Below, piece by piece: positions 1 through 5,847 of a DNA stretch of 11,120 bases. The DNA comes from Nanobdellota archaeon (lineage in GTDB: Archaea > Nanobdellota > Nanobdellia > Woesearchaeales > GW2011-AR15), in the NCBI GenBank assembly GCA_018815145.1, contig JAHIYL010000265.1, positions 1 through 11,120 of the forward strand, in the 5' to 3' direction. Position numbers and translations under genes: made by a program. Each line of letters begins with the position of its first letter. Position 1 is the stretch's first letter. The notes beneath the pieces were generated by a model, which saw nothing but the letters and a program-made list of their open reading frames with translations, had not been told where the DNA came from and searched no databases.

Positions 1-63
1 CGCAGCCTGGATGAATTTTTTGTGGATGTCTAATCCGACATATTGTTGTTTTATTCTTTGCAT
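1..63 (-). CDS. IS110-family transposase, N-terminal fragment cut by window edge
   Basis: On the minus strand an ATG at 63-61 opens a frame of 21 codons that is still open at the window edge. The translation MQRIKQQYVGLDIHKKFIQA matches the start of IS110-family (DEDD, RuvC-like) transposases. In that family the motif YVGxDxHKK carries the first catalytic aspartate (here D12). A strong ribosome binding site, GAGGTGAG, ends a few bases before the ATG. These enzymes move circular intermediates of the element, and in known members they do so guided by a bridge RNA encoded in a non-coding end of the element. Only the start of the gene is visible, so whether it is intact cannot be judged. The family call rests on one short but characteristic motif. 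Confidence 0.82.
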   Translation of the reverse strand, partial: MQRIKQQYVGLDIHKKFIQAA

Positions 64-66
64 ATT

Positions 67-98
67 CTCACCTCTTTCCTAAAAGGAAAAGAGGCGAG
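67..98 (-). promoter_or_regulatory. Hairpin sequestering the transposase ribosome binding site
   Basis: Plus-strand bases 67-80 pair with 84-98 around an AAA loop (81-83). This gives 14 base pairs with one bulged base and one G-U pair. On the minus strand the 3' arm contains the whole GAGGTGAG ribosome binding site (74-67) of the transposase that starts at 63. A transcript reading in from mutS would fold this stem and hide the site, while a transcript starting inside it would not. Similar RBS-hiding stems limit read-through expression in other insertion sequences. For this element the role is inference. Confidence 0.6.
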
Positions 99-127
99 GT
101 TTAAACATGCAATCATAAGTTAAAATT

Positions 128-135
128 AAAAAAAA
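128..135 (-). terminator. T-tract downstream of mutS
   Basis: Eight consecutive A on the plus strand read as T8 on the minus strand, about 35 bases after the mutS stop. Oligo-T tracts like this end archaeal transcripts without needing a hairpin. A 15-base palindrome (149-163, ATTTGTA/TACAAAT) lies between the stop and the T-tract. Assignment is by composition and position only. Confidence 0.4.
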
Positions 136-168
136 CAGATTAATAAATATTTGTAATACAAATTTCTT

Positions 169-2730
169 TTAGAACAGTTCATCCAGTCTCTGCTGTTTCA
201 CTTTTGTGAATTTCTCAACTTTTTCTCTGATTATATTCTTTTCCTCAGATTTCTTTTCAATACTGCTTTTTTCACTTTCCTTCTCTTTTTCTACATCAAC
301 CTTTTTCTCAACAACAATCCTTTCCGCAATCTCATCTTCTTTCTGTAGCTTTGCCTGTATCTCTTTGCTCCGCCGTATGACTTCTTCAGGAATGCCTGCA
401 AGCTTTGCCACATGGACTCCATATGATTTGTCAGTTCCGCCTTCTGCAAGTTTTCTCAGGAATACAATATTTCCTGCTTCCTCGCTCACAAGAAGATTGT
501 AGTTCTTCACTCCCGGCATCTCTTTTTCAAGTTCATTCAATACGTGATAATGTGTTGCAAACATTGTCTTTGCCCGTATCTTGAGATTTATATGCTCTGC
601 CACGCTCCATGCAAGTGCCACTCCATCGAATGTGCTTGTTCCTCTTCCGATCTCATCAAGGATTATCAGAGATTTATTGGTTGCATTGTTGAGTATCTGC
701 GCTGTCTCGCTCATCTCTACCATGAACGTGGACTGGCCGCGCATGACATCATCACTAGCACCGACACGAGAGAATATCCTGTCAACAATCCCTATCTCTG
801 CAAATTCTGCTGGAACAAAGCTTCCCATCTGTGCCAAGAGGACAGTCAGGCAGACCTGGCGCATGGTAACTGATTTTCCTGCCATATTCGGTCCGGTTAT
901 TATCATTGTCCTGTTTTTTTCAGTAATCAGTATGTCATTGGGAACAAAGTCAACAATCTCTTCAATGACCGGATGACGGCTTCCAATTAAATTGATATCA
1001 TAGCCTGAATTTATTACAGGTTTTGAATATCTGTTTTTTACTGCTGACTCTGAAAGGCTCTGCAGTACATCAAGCTGTGCTATTATATTTGCAATTTTCT
1101 GTATCTCTTCAGTTGACATGATAATCTCAGCAATTATTTCAGAAAAAAGCTTTTGTTCAAGTGCAATCATCTTTTCAGTTGCACCAAGGATGAGCGACTC
1201 CTTTTCCTTCAGTTCCTGTGTTATGAAACGCTCGCAGTTCACAAGAGTCTGTTTCTTGACATAATTCTCCGGCACTTGTGAGATGTTCTTGTGTGTGACT
1301 TCAATGAAATATCCGAATATCTTGTTGTATCTGATTTTCAGGGACCTTATGCCTGTTTTTTCTCTCTCTTCTGCTTCAAGGTCTTTGATAAACACCTTTG
1401 CATTGGATGTCATCTCCCTCAGTGAATCCAAATCTTCGTTATAACCTCTTCTTATGAATCCGCCGTCAAAAAGCACTGCCGGCGGCTCATCTTTTATTGA
1501 CCTTTCGATCAATTCAACAACATTTTCAAGAAGAGGGATACTCCTTAATTTTTTCAGTAATTCAGTTTTTGTCTTTTCAAGTGAACTGACAATATTTGGA
1601 ATTATTTTTAGTGATTCTTTCAGAGATACAAGATCTCTTGGGTTTGCATTTCCATAATTTATCCTTGAGATAAGTCTTTCTACATCTGAGATATTTTTTA
1701 AGCAGTCTTTTATATCTCCTCTGATGAATTCATGAGCTGCAAGCTCTTCAACAGAATCAAGTCTTTCCTGTATCTTATCGATATCAATCAATGGAGAAAG
1801 TAAGTGATTCTTCAGCTTTCTTGCACCCATTGACGTGACGGTTTTATCAAGGACACCAAGAAGTGAACCTTTGACAGAGTCATCTGCAATAGATTTTACC
1901 AGTTCCAGGTTTTTTATTGTTGTCTTGTCCAGGTTCATATGATCCTTATTTGAGTAGAGCCTGACCTTATTGATGTATGAAAGTGCAGTTCTCTGAGTTT
2001 CAATAATATATGAAAGCAAGGCTCCGGATGAACTTACTGCAAGATCTTTATTCATCAGTCCGAATGAGTCGAGCGAAGATACTTTGAAGTGTTCCTGAAG
2101 AGTTTTTTCTGCATTATCAAAATAAAAATTCACATCTGAATAAGGATTCATGAAAATTGCATTGTCTGAAAGCCTTTTTGCATAGCCTGATTCTTCATAT
2201 GATGAAGGAATAAGTATTTCTTTTGGAGAAAATTTAGTGATCTCATTTATTACCTCATCAAAATCAGATAGTTCTGTGACAATGAATTCACCGGTCGAAA
2301 TGTCAGCAAAAGATGCTCCAAATCTGTTTTCTGATATTGAGAGACCCATGATGAAATTATTGCTCTTCAGAGTTGATGCAGTGTCCATCAGTGTTCCCGG
2401 TGAGACAATCCTTACAAGCCCGCGCTTTACAACGCCTTTGGCAAGTTTTGGATCCTCAAGCTGTTCAACAATAGCAACTTTGTAGCCTTTCTTAACCAGT
2501 CTGGGGAGGTATGTGTCGATGGAATGATAAGGAACACCTGCAAGAGGTATCTTTGCACCGGATGGTGTCTTTCCTCTTTTTGTGAGCGTAATCTCTAACT
2601 CCCTGGCTATTGTCTTTGCATCATCAAAGAATGTCTCATAGAAATCACCCATCCTGAAAAGGATGAGGCAGTCCTTGTTTTCATTCTTAATTTCCATATA
2701 CTGCTTCATAGCAGGTGTAAGATTTTCCAT
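169..2730 (-). CDS. mutS: DNA mismatch repair protein MutS
   Basis: MutS binds mispaired or looped-out bases and signals repair through its ATPase. At 853 residues it is full family length. The mismatch-reading motif GDFYETF is at residues 28-34, with the wedge Phe30 and Glu32. The connector, lever and clamp regions follow (about 120-560). The ATPase carries Walker A TGPNMAGKS (612-620), the FMVEMSE signature (669-675), Walker B LDEIGRGTS (691-699) and the FATHYH switch (724-729). Residues about 800-845 are a Lys/Glu-rich tail, and the protein ends QQRLDELF, which resembles a sliding-clamp-binding peptide. The ATG at 2730 gives the canonical start, MENLTPAMKQY. The TATA-like stretch 2769-2782 would start transcription near 2750. 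No mutL is visible nearby. MutS1 is patchy in archaea and is usually thought to be acquired from bacteria. Nothing in the gene looks damaged. Confidence 0.98.
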   Translation of the reverse strand: MENLTPAMKQYMEIKNENKDCLILFRMGDFYETFFDDAKTIARELEITLTKRGKTPSGAKIPLAGVPYHSIDTYLPRLVKKGYKVAIVEQLEDPKLAKGVVKRGLVRIVSPGTLMDTASTLKSNNFIMGLSISENRFGASFADISTGEFIVTELSDFDEVINEITKFSPKEILIPSSYEESGYAKRLSDNAIFMNPYSDVNFYFDNAEKTLQEHFKVSSLDSFGLMNKDLAVSSSGALLSYIIETQRTALSYINKVRLYSNKDHMNLDKTTIKNLELVKSIADDSVKGSLLGVLDKTVTSMGARKLKNHLLSPLIDIDKIQERLDSVEELAAHEFIRGDIKDCLKNISDVERLISRINYGNANPRDLVSLKESLKIIPNIVSSLEKTKTELLKKLRSIPLLENVVELIERSIKDEPPAVLFDGGFIRRGYNEDLDSLREMTSNAKVFIKDLEAEEREKTGIRSLKIRYNKIFGYFIEVTHKNISQVPENYVKKQTLVNCERFITQELKEKESLILGATEKMIALEQKLFSEIIAEIIMSTEEIQKIANIIAQLDVLQSLSESAVKNRYSKPVINSGYDINLIGSRHPVIEEIVDFVPNDILITEKNRTMIITGPNMAGKSVTMRQVCLTVLLAQMGSFVPAEFAEIGIVDRIFSRVGASDDVMRGQSTFMVEMSETAQILNNATNKSLIILDEIGRGTSTFDGVALAWSVAEHINLKIRAKTMFATHYHVLNELEKEMPGVKNYNLLVSEEAGNIVFLRKLAEGGTDKSYGVHVAKLAGIPEEVIRRSKEIQAKLQKEDEIAERIVVEKKVDVEKEKESEKSSIEKKSEEKNIIREKVEKFTKVKQQRLDELF

Positions 2731-2801
2731 AGTGATATATTATTTATTCCCCCTATCCATGAAAAAAAGAATATAATATAAAAATATGATGGAAAATTAA
2801 G

Positions 2802-2809
2802 TTTATAAG
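2802..2809 (+). promoter_or_regulatory. TATA box ahead of the structured RNA candidate
   Basis: TTTATAAG lies in an A/T-rich stretch facing rightward. Archaeal TATA boxes sit about 25-27 bases before the start site, which predicts a start near 2831. That is where the run of stems begins (2835). Confidence 0.5.
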
Positions 2810-2830
2810 TTTAATTTTGTGATTTTAAAC

Positions 2831-3130
2831 ACTGGAATTCCACCTTTCCACAAAAAGTCATACGACTTTGGTGTACAGAATTCATTTTCTTGAATTCTTG
2901 TATATGAAGGGTGGTGAAAGACCACCATATCAAATATGGTGGAATTCTGTGTGATCAAAATGGTAATGAAAATGTAAAAACATTTTCAGAACCATTCCGA
3001 AAAGAGAAATTCTTTTCGTTATGGAAATGACCCGAGCCGAAGGCGAGCTAAGTTTGATTGAGCAAACTTAAATTCACTTTGGGAATTTACCCATCCGGTC
3101 TTTGACTGGTGGTGGTCATTTCCACTTTGA
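2831..3130 (+). ncRNA. Candidate structured non-coding RNA, class not recognised
   Basis: This part of a 454-base gap has no credible protein frame but is full of exact inverted repeats. Module A: GAATTCCACC (2835-2844) pairs with GGTGGAATTC (2938-2947) and encloses the hairpins AAAGTC/GACTTT (2854-2869), GAATTC/GAATTC (2878-2897) and GGTGGT/ACCACC (2910-2926). Module B: 2959-2964/2991-2996 with 2967-2974/2981-2988. Module C: CGAAAAGA/TCTTTTCG (2998-3018). Module D: GGAAATGACC (3023-3032) pairs with GGTCATTTCC (3114-3123) and encloses hairpins at 3036-3044, 3049-3070 and 3095-3109. The TATA box at 2802-2809 and the T-rich end (3124-3142) suggest a plus-strand transcript of about 300 nt. I looked for, and did not find, the conserved cores of RNase P RNA or SRP RNA. 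Strand and ends are inferred. Confidence 0.55.
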
Positions 3131-3149
3131 CATTTTCTATTAGACAAAA

Positions 3150-3161
3150 GTTATTTATTAA
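3150..3161 (+). promoter_or_regulatory. TATA-like element before the DUF3795 gene
   Basis: GTTATTTATTAA is centred about 28 bases before the ATG at 3185. No ribosome binding site lies between them. Together these suggest a leaderless or nearly leaderless transcript. Confidence 0.4.
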
Positions 3162-3184
3162 AGTAAGTATATCTTCTCAGTAAC

Positions 3185-3454
3185 ATGAAAGTTGGCTCTT
3201 GTGGGATATGTTGTGATACATGCGGTCTTTATACAAAAAAAATATGTTCAGGCTGTGAAAAATCTGAAAAGCATGTTGATTTCTTGAAAAGCATAAATGC
3301 CAATTGCCCTGTGCTTGAATGTGCTGTGCCAAATAAAGTGGATGTCTGTTCCAGGGATTGCAGAATGTTTCCTTGCAGTAATTTTAAAGACTGGCCGTTG
3401 GCCCAAGGCTGGCTGGAAATGTTCAAGGAGAGAGCGATTCAAAAAGATAATTAG
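3185..3454 (+). CDS. Small cysteine-rich DUF3795-type protein
   Basis: An 89-residue cytoplasmic protein with 11 cysteines (6, 9, 10, 13, 21, 24, 41, 46, 55, 59, 64) and no signal peptide or membrane segment. The opening pattern CGICCDTCGLY, followed by CSGC and a later CRMFPC, is typical of DUF3795. Members are widespread in archaea and anaerobic bacteria and are presumed to bind zinc or an iron-sulfur cluster, but no reaction is established. The ATG at 3185 fits the family N-terminus and lies at the expected distance from a TATA box, with no Shine-Dalgarno site. The eIF5A-like gene starts 42 bases downstream on the same strand but has its own TATA-like element. Family assignment is confident; function is unknown. 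Confidence 0.85.
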   Translation: MKVGSCGICCDTCGLYTKKICSGCEKSEKHVDFLKSINANCPVLECAVPNKVDVCSRDCRMFPCSNFKDWPLAQGWLEMFKERAIQKDN

Positions 3455-3462
3455 GCAGCAAA

Positions 3463-3473
3463 ACTATTTAAGC
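3463..3473 (+). promoter_or_regulatory. TATA-like element before the eIF5A-like gene
   Basis: ACTATTTAAGC is centred about 29 bases upstream of the ATG at 3497. No ribosome binding site is visible. A leaderless transcript separate from the preceding gene is likely. Confidence 0.4.
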
Positions 3474-3496
3474 TTCCAGAGATTTTCTATTAAACT

Positions 3497-3880
3497 ATGG
3501 CAACTGCAACAGAACTTTCCCGAGGAAAAAGCTTCCTTGTAGGCAATGTACTTTACAGTGTTGCAAGAAAAGAACTGGTCAATGCAGGCACGCATTCCCA
3601 TACAAAACTAAAGATCATGGCCAGGGAAGTCATTGGAGACAGAGAGAGGACATTCACATTGGGCCACAATGAGCATGTTGAGATAGTCGATATCTTCAAG
3701 AGCACTGCAACAGTAATTGCAAAGAATCCCGGTTCAATCCAGATAATGGATTCTTCAACCTATGAGACCCATGATGCAACAGGAGACAGGGATACAGTCG
3801 AAGGATTGGTTGTGGGAGACGAAGTGACATACATCAATTATAGCGGACGAACGATTATCATCCCGAAGAAACTCAATTGA
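3497..3880 (+). CDS. eIF5A-family translation factor lacking the hypusine lysine
   Basis: Its 127 residues match the archaeal aIF5A/EF-P layout. Residues about 5-68 look like the KOW-like SH3 barrel that contains the hypusine loop. Residues about 69-127 look like the OB-fold domain, with IQIMDSSTYETHD aligning to the family's QLMDxETYET. Canonical aIF5A helps ribosomes through proline-rich and other stalling sequences using a deoxyhypusine or hypusine made on the lysine of a GKHGxAK loop. Here the loop reads AGTHSHTKLKI, so Thr32 (codon ACG, 3590-3592) replaces that lysine while the flanking G31, H33 and K37 remain. The frame is intact and otherwise conserved, which argues against a decayed gene. 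It could be the organism's only aIF5A working unmodified, or a divergent paralog. It ends 11 bases from the convergent HEPN gene. Confidence 0.85.
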   Translation: MATATELSRGKSFLVGNVLYSVARKELVNAGTHSHTKLKIMAREVIGDRERTFTLGHNEHVEIVDIFKSTATVIAKNPGSIQIMDSSTYETHDATGDRDTVEGLVVGDEVTYINYSGRTIIIPKKLN

Positions 3881-3891
3881 TGAATTTTTCT

Positions 3892-4290
3892 TTATGGTTT
3901 CAGTATTTGCTTCATAATCTCTTTCAACAGCGGTTCAAAAGTGTTTTTAGCAATGTCAATTACGTCAAGGACTTCATCAAGACTTGGAATGTATCCATAA
4001 TAATTGATATTATGTCGTAGTCTTCTTAAATTTGAAATAAGATTTATTGGTCGATCTGTAGTAACTTTCACTTTAAGTAATTCTTGCATGGGTGTGAAAT
4101 TATCTTCAGATTCAATCCCTTTTGAAGTTAATAAGGCATCTCCAAGCATTCTAAAACATTCATATATATTTCTGATGATGGTTGAACCTGATTCTTTTGT
4201 TGGTTCAATTGTTAAAGTATATTTCATATCTTTAGTCGCGGCGTCTATTATAATCTGAGCATTTTTTCTATCAGGCTTTTTGTATCTCAA
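3892..4290 (-). CDS. HEPN-like protein paired with the MNT nucleotidyltransferase
   Basis: A 132-residue, mostly helical protein. Its last third carries LRRLRHNINYYG (about residues 88-99), resembling the conserved Arg/His region of HEPN proteins, though the Arg-to-His spacing is shorter than the textbook RX4-6H. Start choice: TTG at 4290-4288 overlaps the TGA stop of the upstream nucleotidyltransferase (4 shared bases, TTGA), and GAGGTGA lies 5 bases before it, so translational coupling is likely. In MNT/HEPN modules the HEPN protein is typically an RNase toxin, and the MNT partner neutralises it by nucleotidylation. Here the role rests on gene order and the weak motif. It could instead be a catalytically inactive HEPN partner. 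The stop lies 11 bases from the convergent eIF5A-like gene. Confidence 0.6.
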   Translation of the reverse strand: MRYKKPDRKNAQIIIDAATKDMKYTLTIEPTKESGSTIIRNIYECFRMLGDALLTSKGIESEDNFTPMQELLKVKVTTDRPINLISNLRRLRHNINYYGYIPSLDEVLDVIDIAKNTFEPLLKEIMKQILKP

Positions 4291-4808
4291 GGTTTCACCT
4301 CAAGAAATCCATCAAGTACAATACCATTGGCAATATTTGAAAATAGATTAATATCAATATTTTTTCTTGAAAAGATATGAAGGTTTACAGTAACTTTGTG
4401 CCTTATTCCAAAAACATCAAAAACACCCATCTCAATTATTTCCATTTTATTTTGACCCAATACTTCTACGGCAATATCAATATCACTTTTTTCATTATCA
4501 TCACCTTTTCTATAGCTGCCAAAAAGTACTACGGACAATGGGTTTGTGACATAAGTATAAATTGAGTCTCTGATAACATTTTCATAAGCATCATATATTA
4601 TTGAGAGATTATAGATAATTTTTCTGGTTGTGTTGTAGATATGATGTATGTTGCAGGACACAAGCCAACTTTTTCCTACTTCTTTGATTTTCAAAAATCC
4701 TTCTTCACACAGTCTTTTGGTGACTTTGTTTGCTGTTGTCTTGGATATTTTTGTTTTTTTGGCAGTTTCACTCAAAGTCATTTCTATGGTTGGATAGGAG
4801 AAAAACAA
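4287..4808 (-). CDS. Winged-helix plus MNT nucleotidyltransferase, frame disturbed at N-terminus
   Basis: This 173-residue frame combines an N-terminal winged-helix DNA-binding domain (about residues 8-50, LSETAKKTKISKTTANKV) with a minimal nucleotidyltransferase. The transferase signature is FGSYRKGDDNEKSDIDI, with G97-S98 and metal-binding D109 and D111. It is probably the antitoxin of the following HEPN gene and may bind its own promoter. The start is uncertain. TTG at 4808 has only a weak AAGG upstream, and the frame continues upstream for 17 family-like codons to a TAA at 4862-4860 without any ATG. An ATG at 4872-4870, preceded by AAGGA at 6 bases, would join this frame if the A7 run (T run 4855-4861 on the plus strand) had six bases. 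The TATA-like TTTATATTTAT (about 4918-4929) suits that ATG. Confidence 0.85.
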   Translation of the reverse strand: MFFSYPTIEMTLSETAKKTKISKTTANKVTKRLCEEGFLKIKEVGKSWLVSCNIHHIYNTTRKIIYNLSIIYDAYENVIRDSIYTYVTNPLSVVLFGSYRKGDDNEKSDIDIAVEVLGQNKMEIIEMGVFDVFGIRHKVTVNLHIFSRKNIDINLFSNIANGIVLDGFLEVKP

Positions 4809-4947
4809 AATCTGTACCTTTTCATATGCTTCATCAAATTCTTTTTGTGGAATATTTTTTTAACTTTTTCATTATGATTCCTTGTGGTGTAATAGAGAAC
4901 CATAACTATTTTTATTGAATAAATATAAATCTTAAAGTAGAACTATA

Positions 4948-5751
4948 TCATTTTTTTTCTTCAATAAATTTCTTCATCCTATTGACAAAGTCTTCAGCCT
5001 CTATGAAATACCTGTCATATTCTTCCCCGTCAATATGCTTGATGTCCCGGTGTTCGATCATCTTGCTTAGCCTATAGAACCTGCCGGCGATAGTCGCATA
5101 TTTTTTTTCAAGAAGACCTGCTGCAACCAATTTTTCCTGGAGCATCTCCGAAACATATTCAGGCGAAGGCGGTATCTCATCCATTTTCATGAGAGCTGCA
5201 TGGGCAGCATCAATGACTGCCCAGTAAAGGTCCACTGTTGCCTGAACAATATGGAACTTTGAGTTGTTGAGAGTGTTTGGTGCTTTGTAAAAATAGGTCC
5301 ACATGGCTTCCTGCGTTGGTTTAATCCTTCCCTGCTGCAAAAGCAGCTGCAATGGCCTGAAGAATTCTGTGTCAATTATTGGGACACCATCCCTCAGTAT
5401 ATTTATTGCTATCGGATCTCCATTCCTGACATATTCCCAGAAGGAAGTATATTTGAATGTTGTCACATGCAGTTTCTTTGATATATTTCCAACAAGATTC
5501 TGGACAATAATTCTATACGTCTGTATGAATTCTTTTGATAGGTAGATAGATACATCGTCGAGTATTATAAGGAGGTCGATGTCATGCTTTACAGTGTCTT
5601 TTCGTGAATTGCTGCCAAAAAGAATTATGCCCTTGATATATTTTCCGACTTCTTTATGGAGTTCTGCTGAAAATTTATATGCAATATCCATGTCATCCTG
5701 CGGATATTTGTTCTCATTTTCCGGTTTTCTTTCCTCGATTTCTGCTTTCAT
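4948..5751 (-). CDS. MNT nucleotidyltransferase fused to HEPN domain
   Basis: A 267-residue soluble protein. Residues about 20-105 form a minimal nucleotidyltransferase with FGSNSRKDTVKHDIDLLI: G46-S47 and metal-binding D57 and D59. Residues about 140-265 form a helical HEPN domain: VDLYWAVIDAAHAALM (173-188) and RLSKMIEHRDIKH (227-239), in which R227 and H234 are separated by six residues and so satisfy the RX4-6H RNase motif. Single-chain MNT-HEPN proteins occur in archaea and may act as self-regulated toxin-antitoxin or RNA-modifying proteins; the substrate here is unknown. ATG at 5751 is preceded by a weak GAGATGA. A TATA box, TTTATAAA (about 5775-5782), lies at the right distance for a very short leader. 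The next gene, the winged-helix MNT, starts more than 75 bases downstream with its own promoter-like sequence. Confidence 0.85.
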   Translation of the reverse strand: MKAEIEERKPENENKYPQDDMDIAYKFSAELHKEVGKYIKGIILFGSNSRKDTVKHDIDLLIILDDVSIYLSKEFIQTYRIIVQNLVGNISKKLHVTTFKYTSFWEYVRNGDPIAINILRDGVPIIDTEFFRPLQLLLQQGRIKPTQEAMWTYFYKAPNTLNNSKFHIVQATVDLYWAVIDAAHAALMKMDEIPPSPEYVSEMLQEKLVAAGLLEKKYATIAGRFYRLSKMIEHRDIKHIDGEEYDRYFIEAEDFVNRMKKFIEEKK

Positions 5752-5800
5752 GATAAAATCATCTCTCTTTTAAGTTTATAAATTTTATTGAATTTCTAGA

Positions 5801-5817
5801 TAATACATTATGTATTA
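5801..5817. repeat. 17-base palindrome between the barrel gene and the MNT-HEPN gene
   Basis: TAATACAT and ATGTATTA flank a single central T. It lies about 20 bases upstream of the TATA box of the MNT-HEPN gene and 30 bases past the stop of the barrel gene. It could be an operator for a dimeric regulator or simply A/T-rich sequence. It has no loop, so an RNA hairpin is unlikely. Confidence 0.35.
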
Positions 5818-5847
5818 GATATCAAAACTTGCTTCATATTAGTATTA

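Noticed and set aside
544..976. Open plus-strand frames over mutS
   Set aside because: They are complementary shadows of the conserved MutS ATPase region and show no family features of their own.
2831..3130. RNase P RNA or SRP RNA as the identity of the structured region
   Set aside because: I found neither the GAGGAAAGUC-type core of RNase P nor the CCGGAAGG...AGCAGC core of SRP helix 8 on either strand. The local GGGTGGTGAAAGACCACC and GCCGAAGGC resemblances are too short to count.
3497..3880. eIF5A-like gene as a pseudogene
   Set aside because: The frame is complete, the MDSSTYETHD region is conserved and a promoter-like element sits at the right distance. Only the loop lysine is missing.
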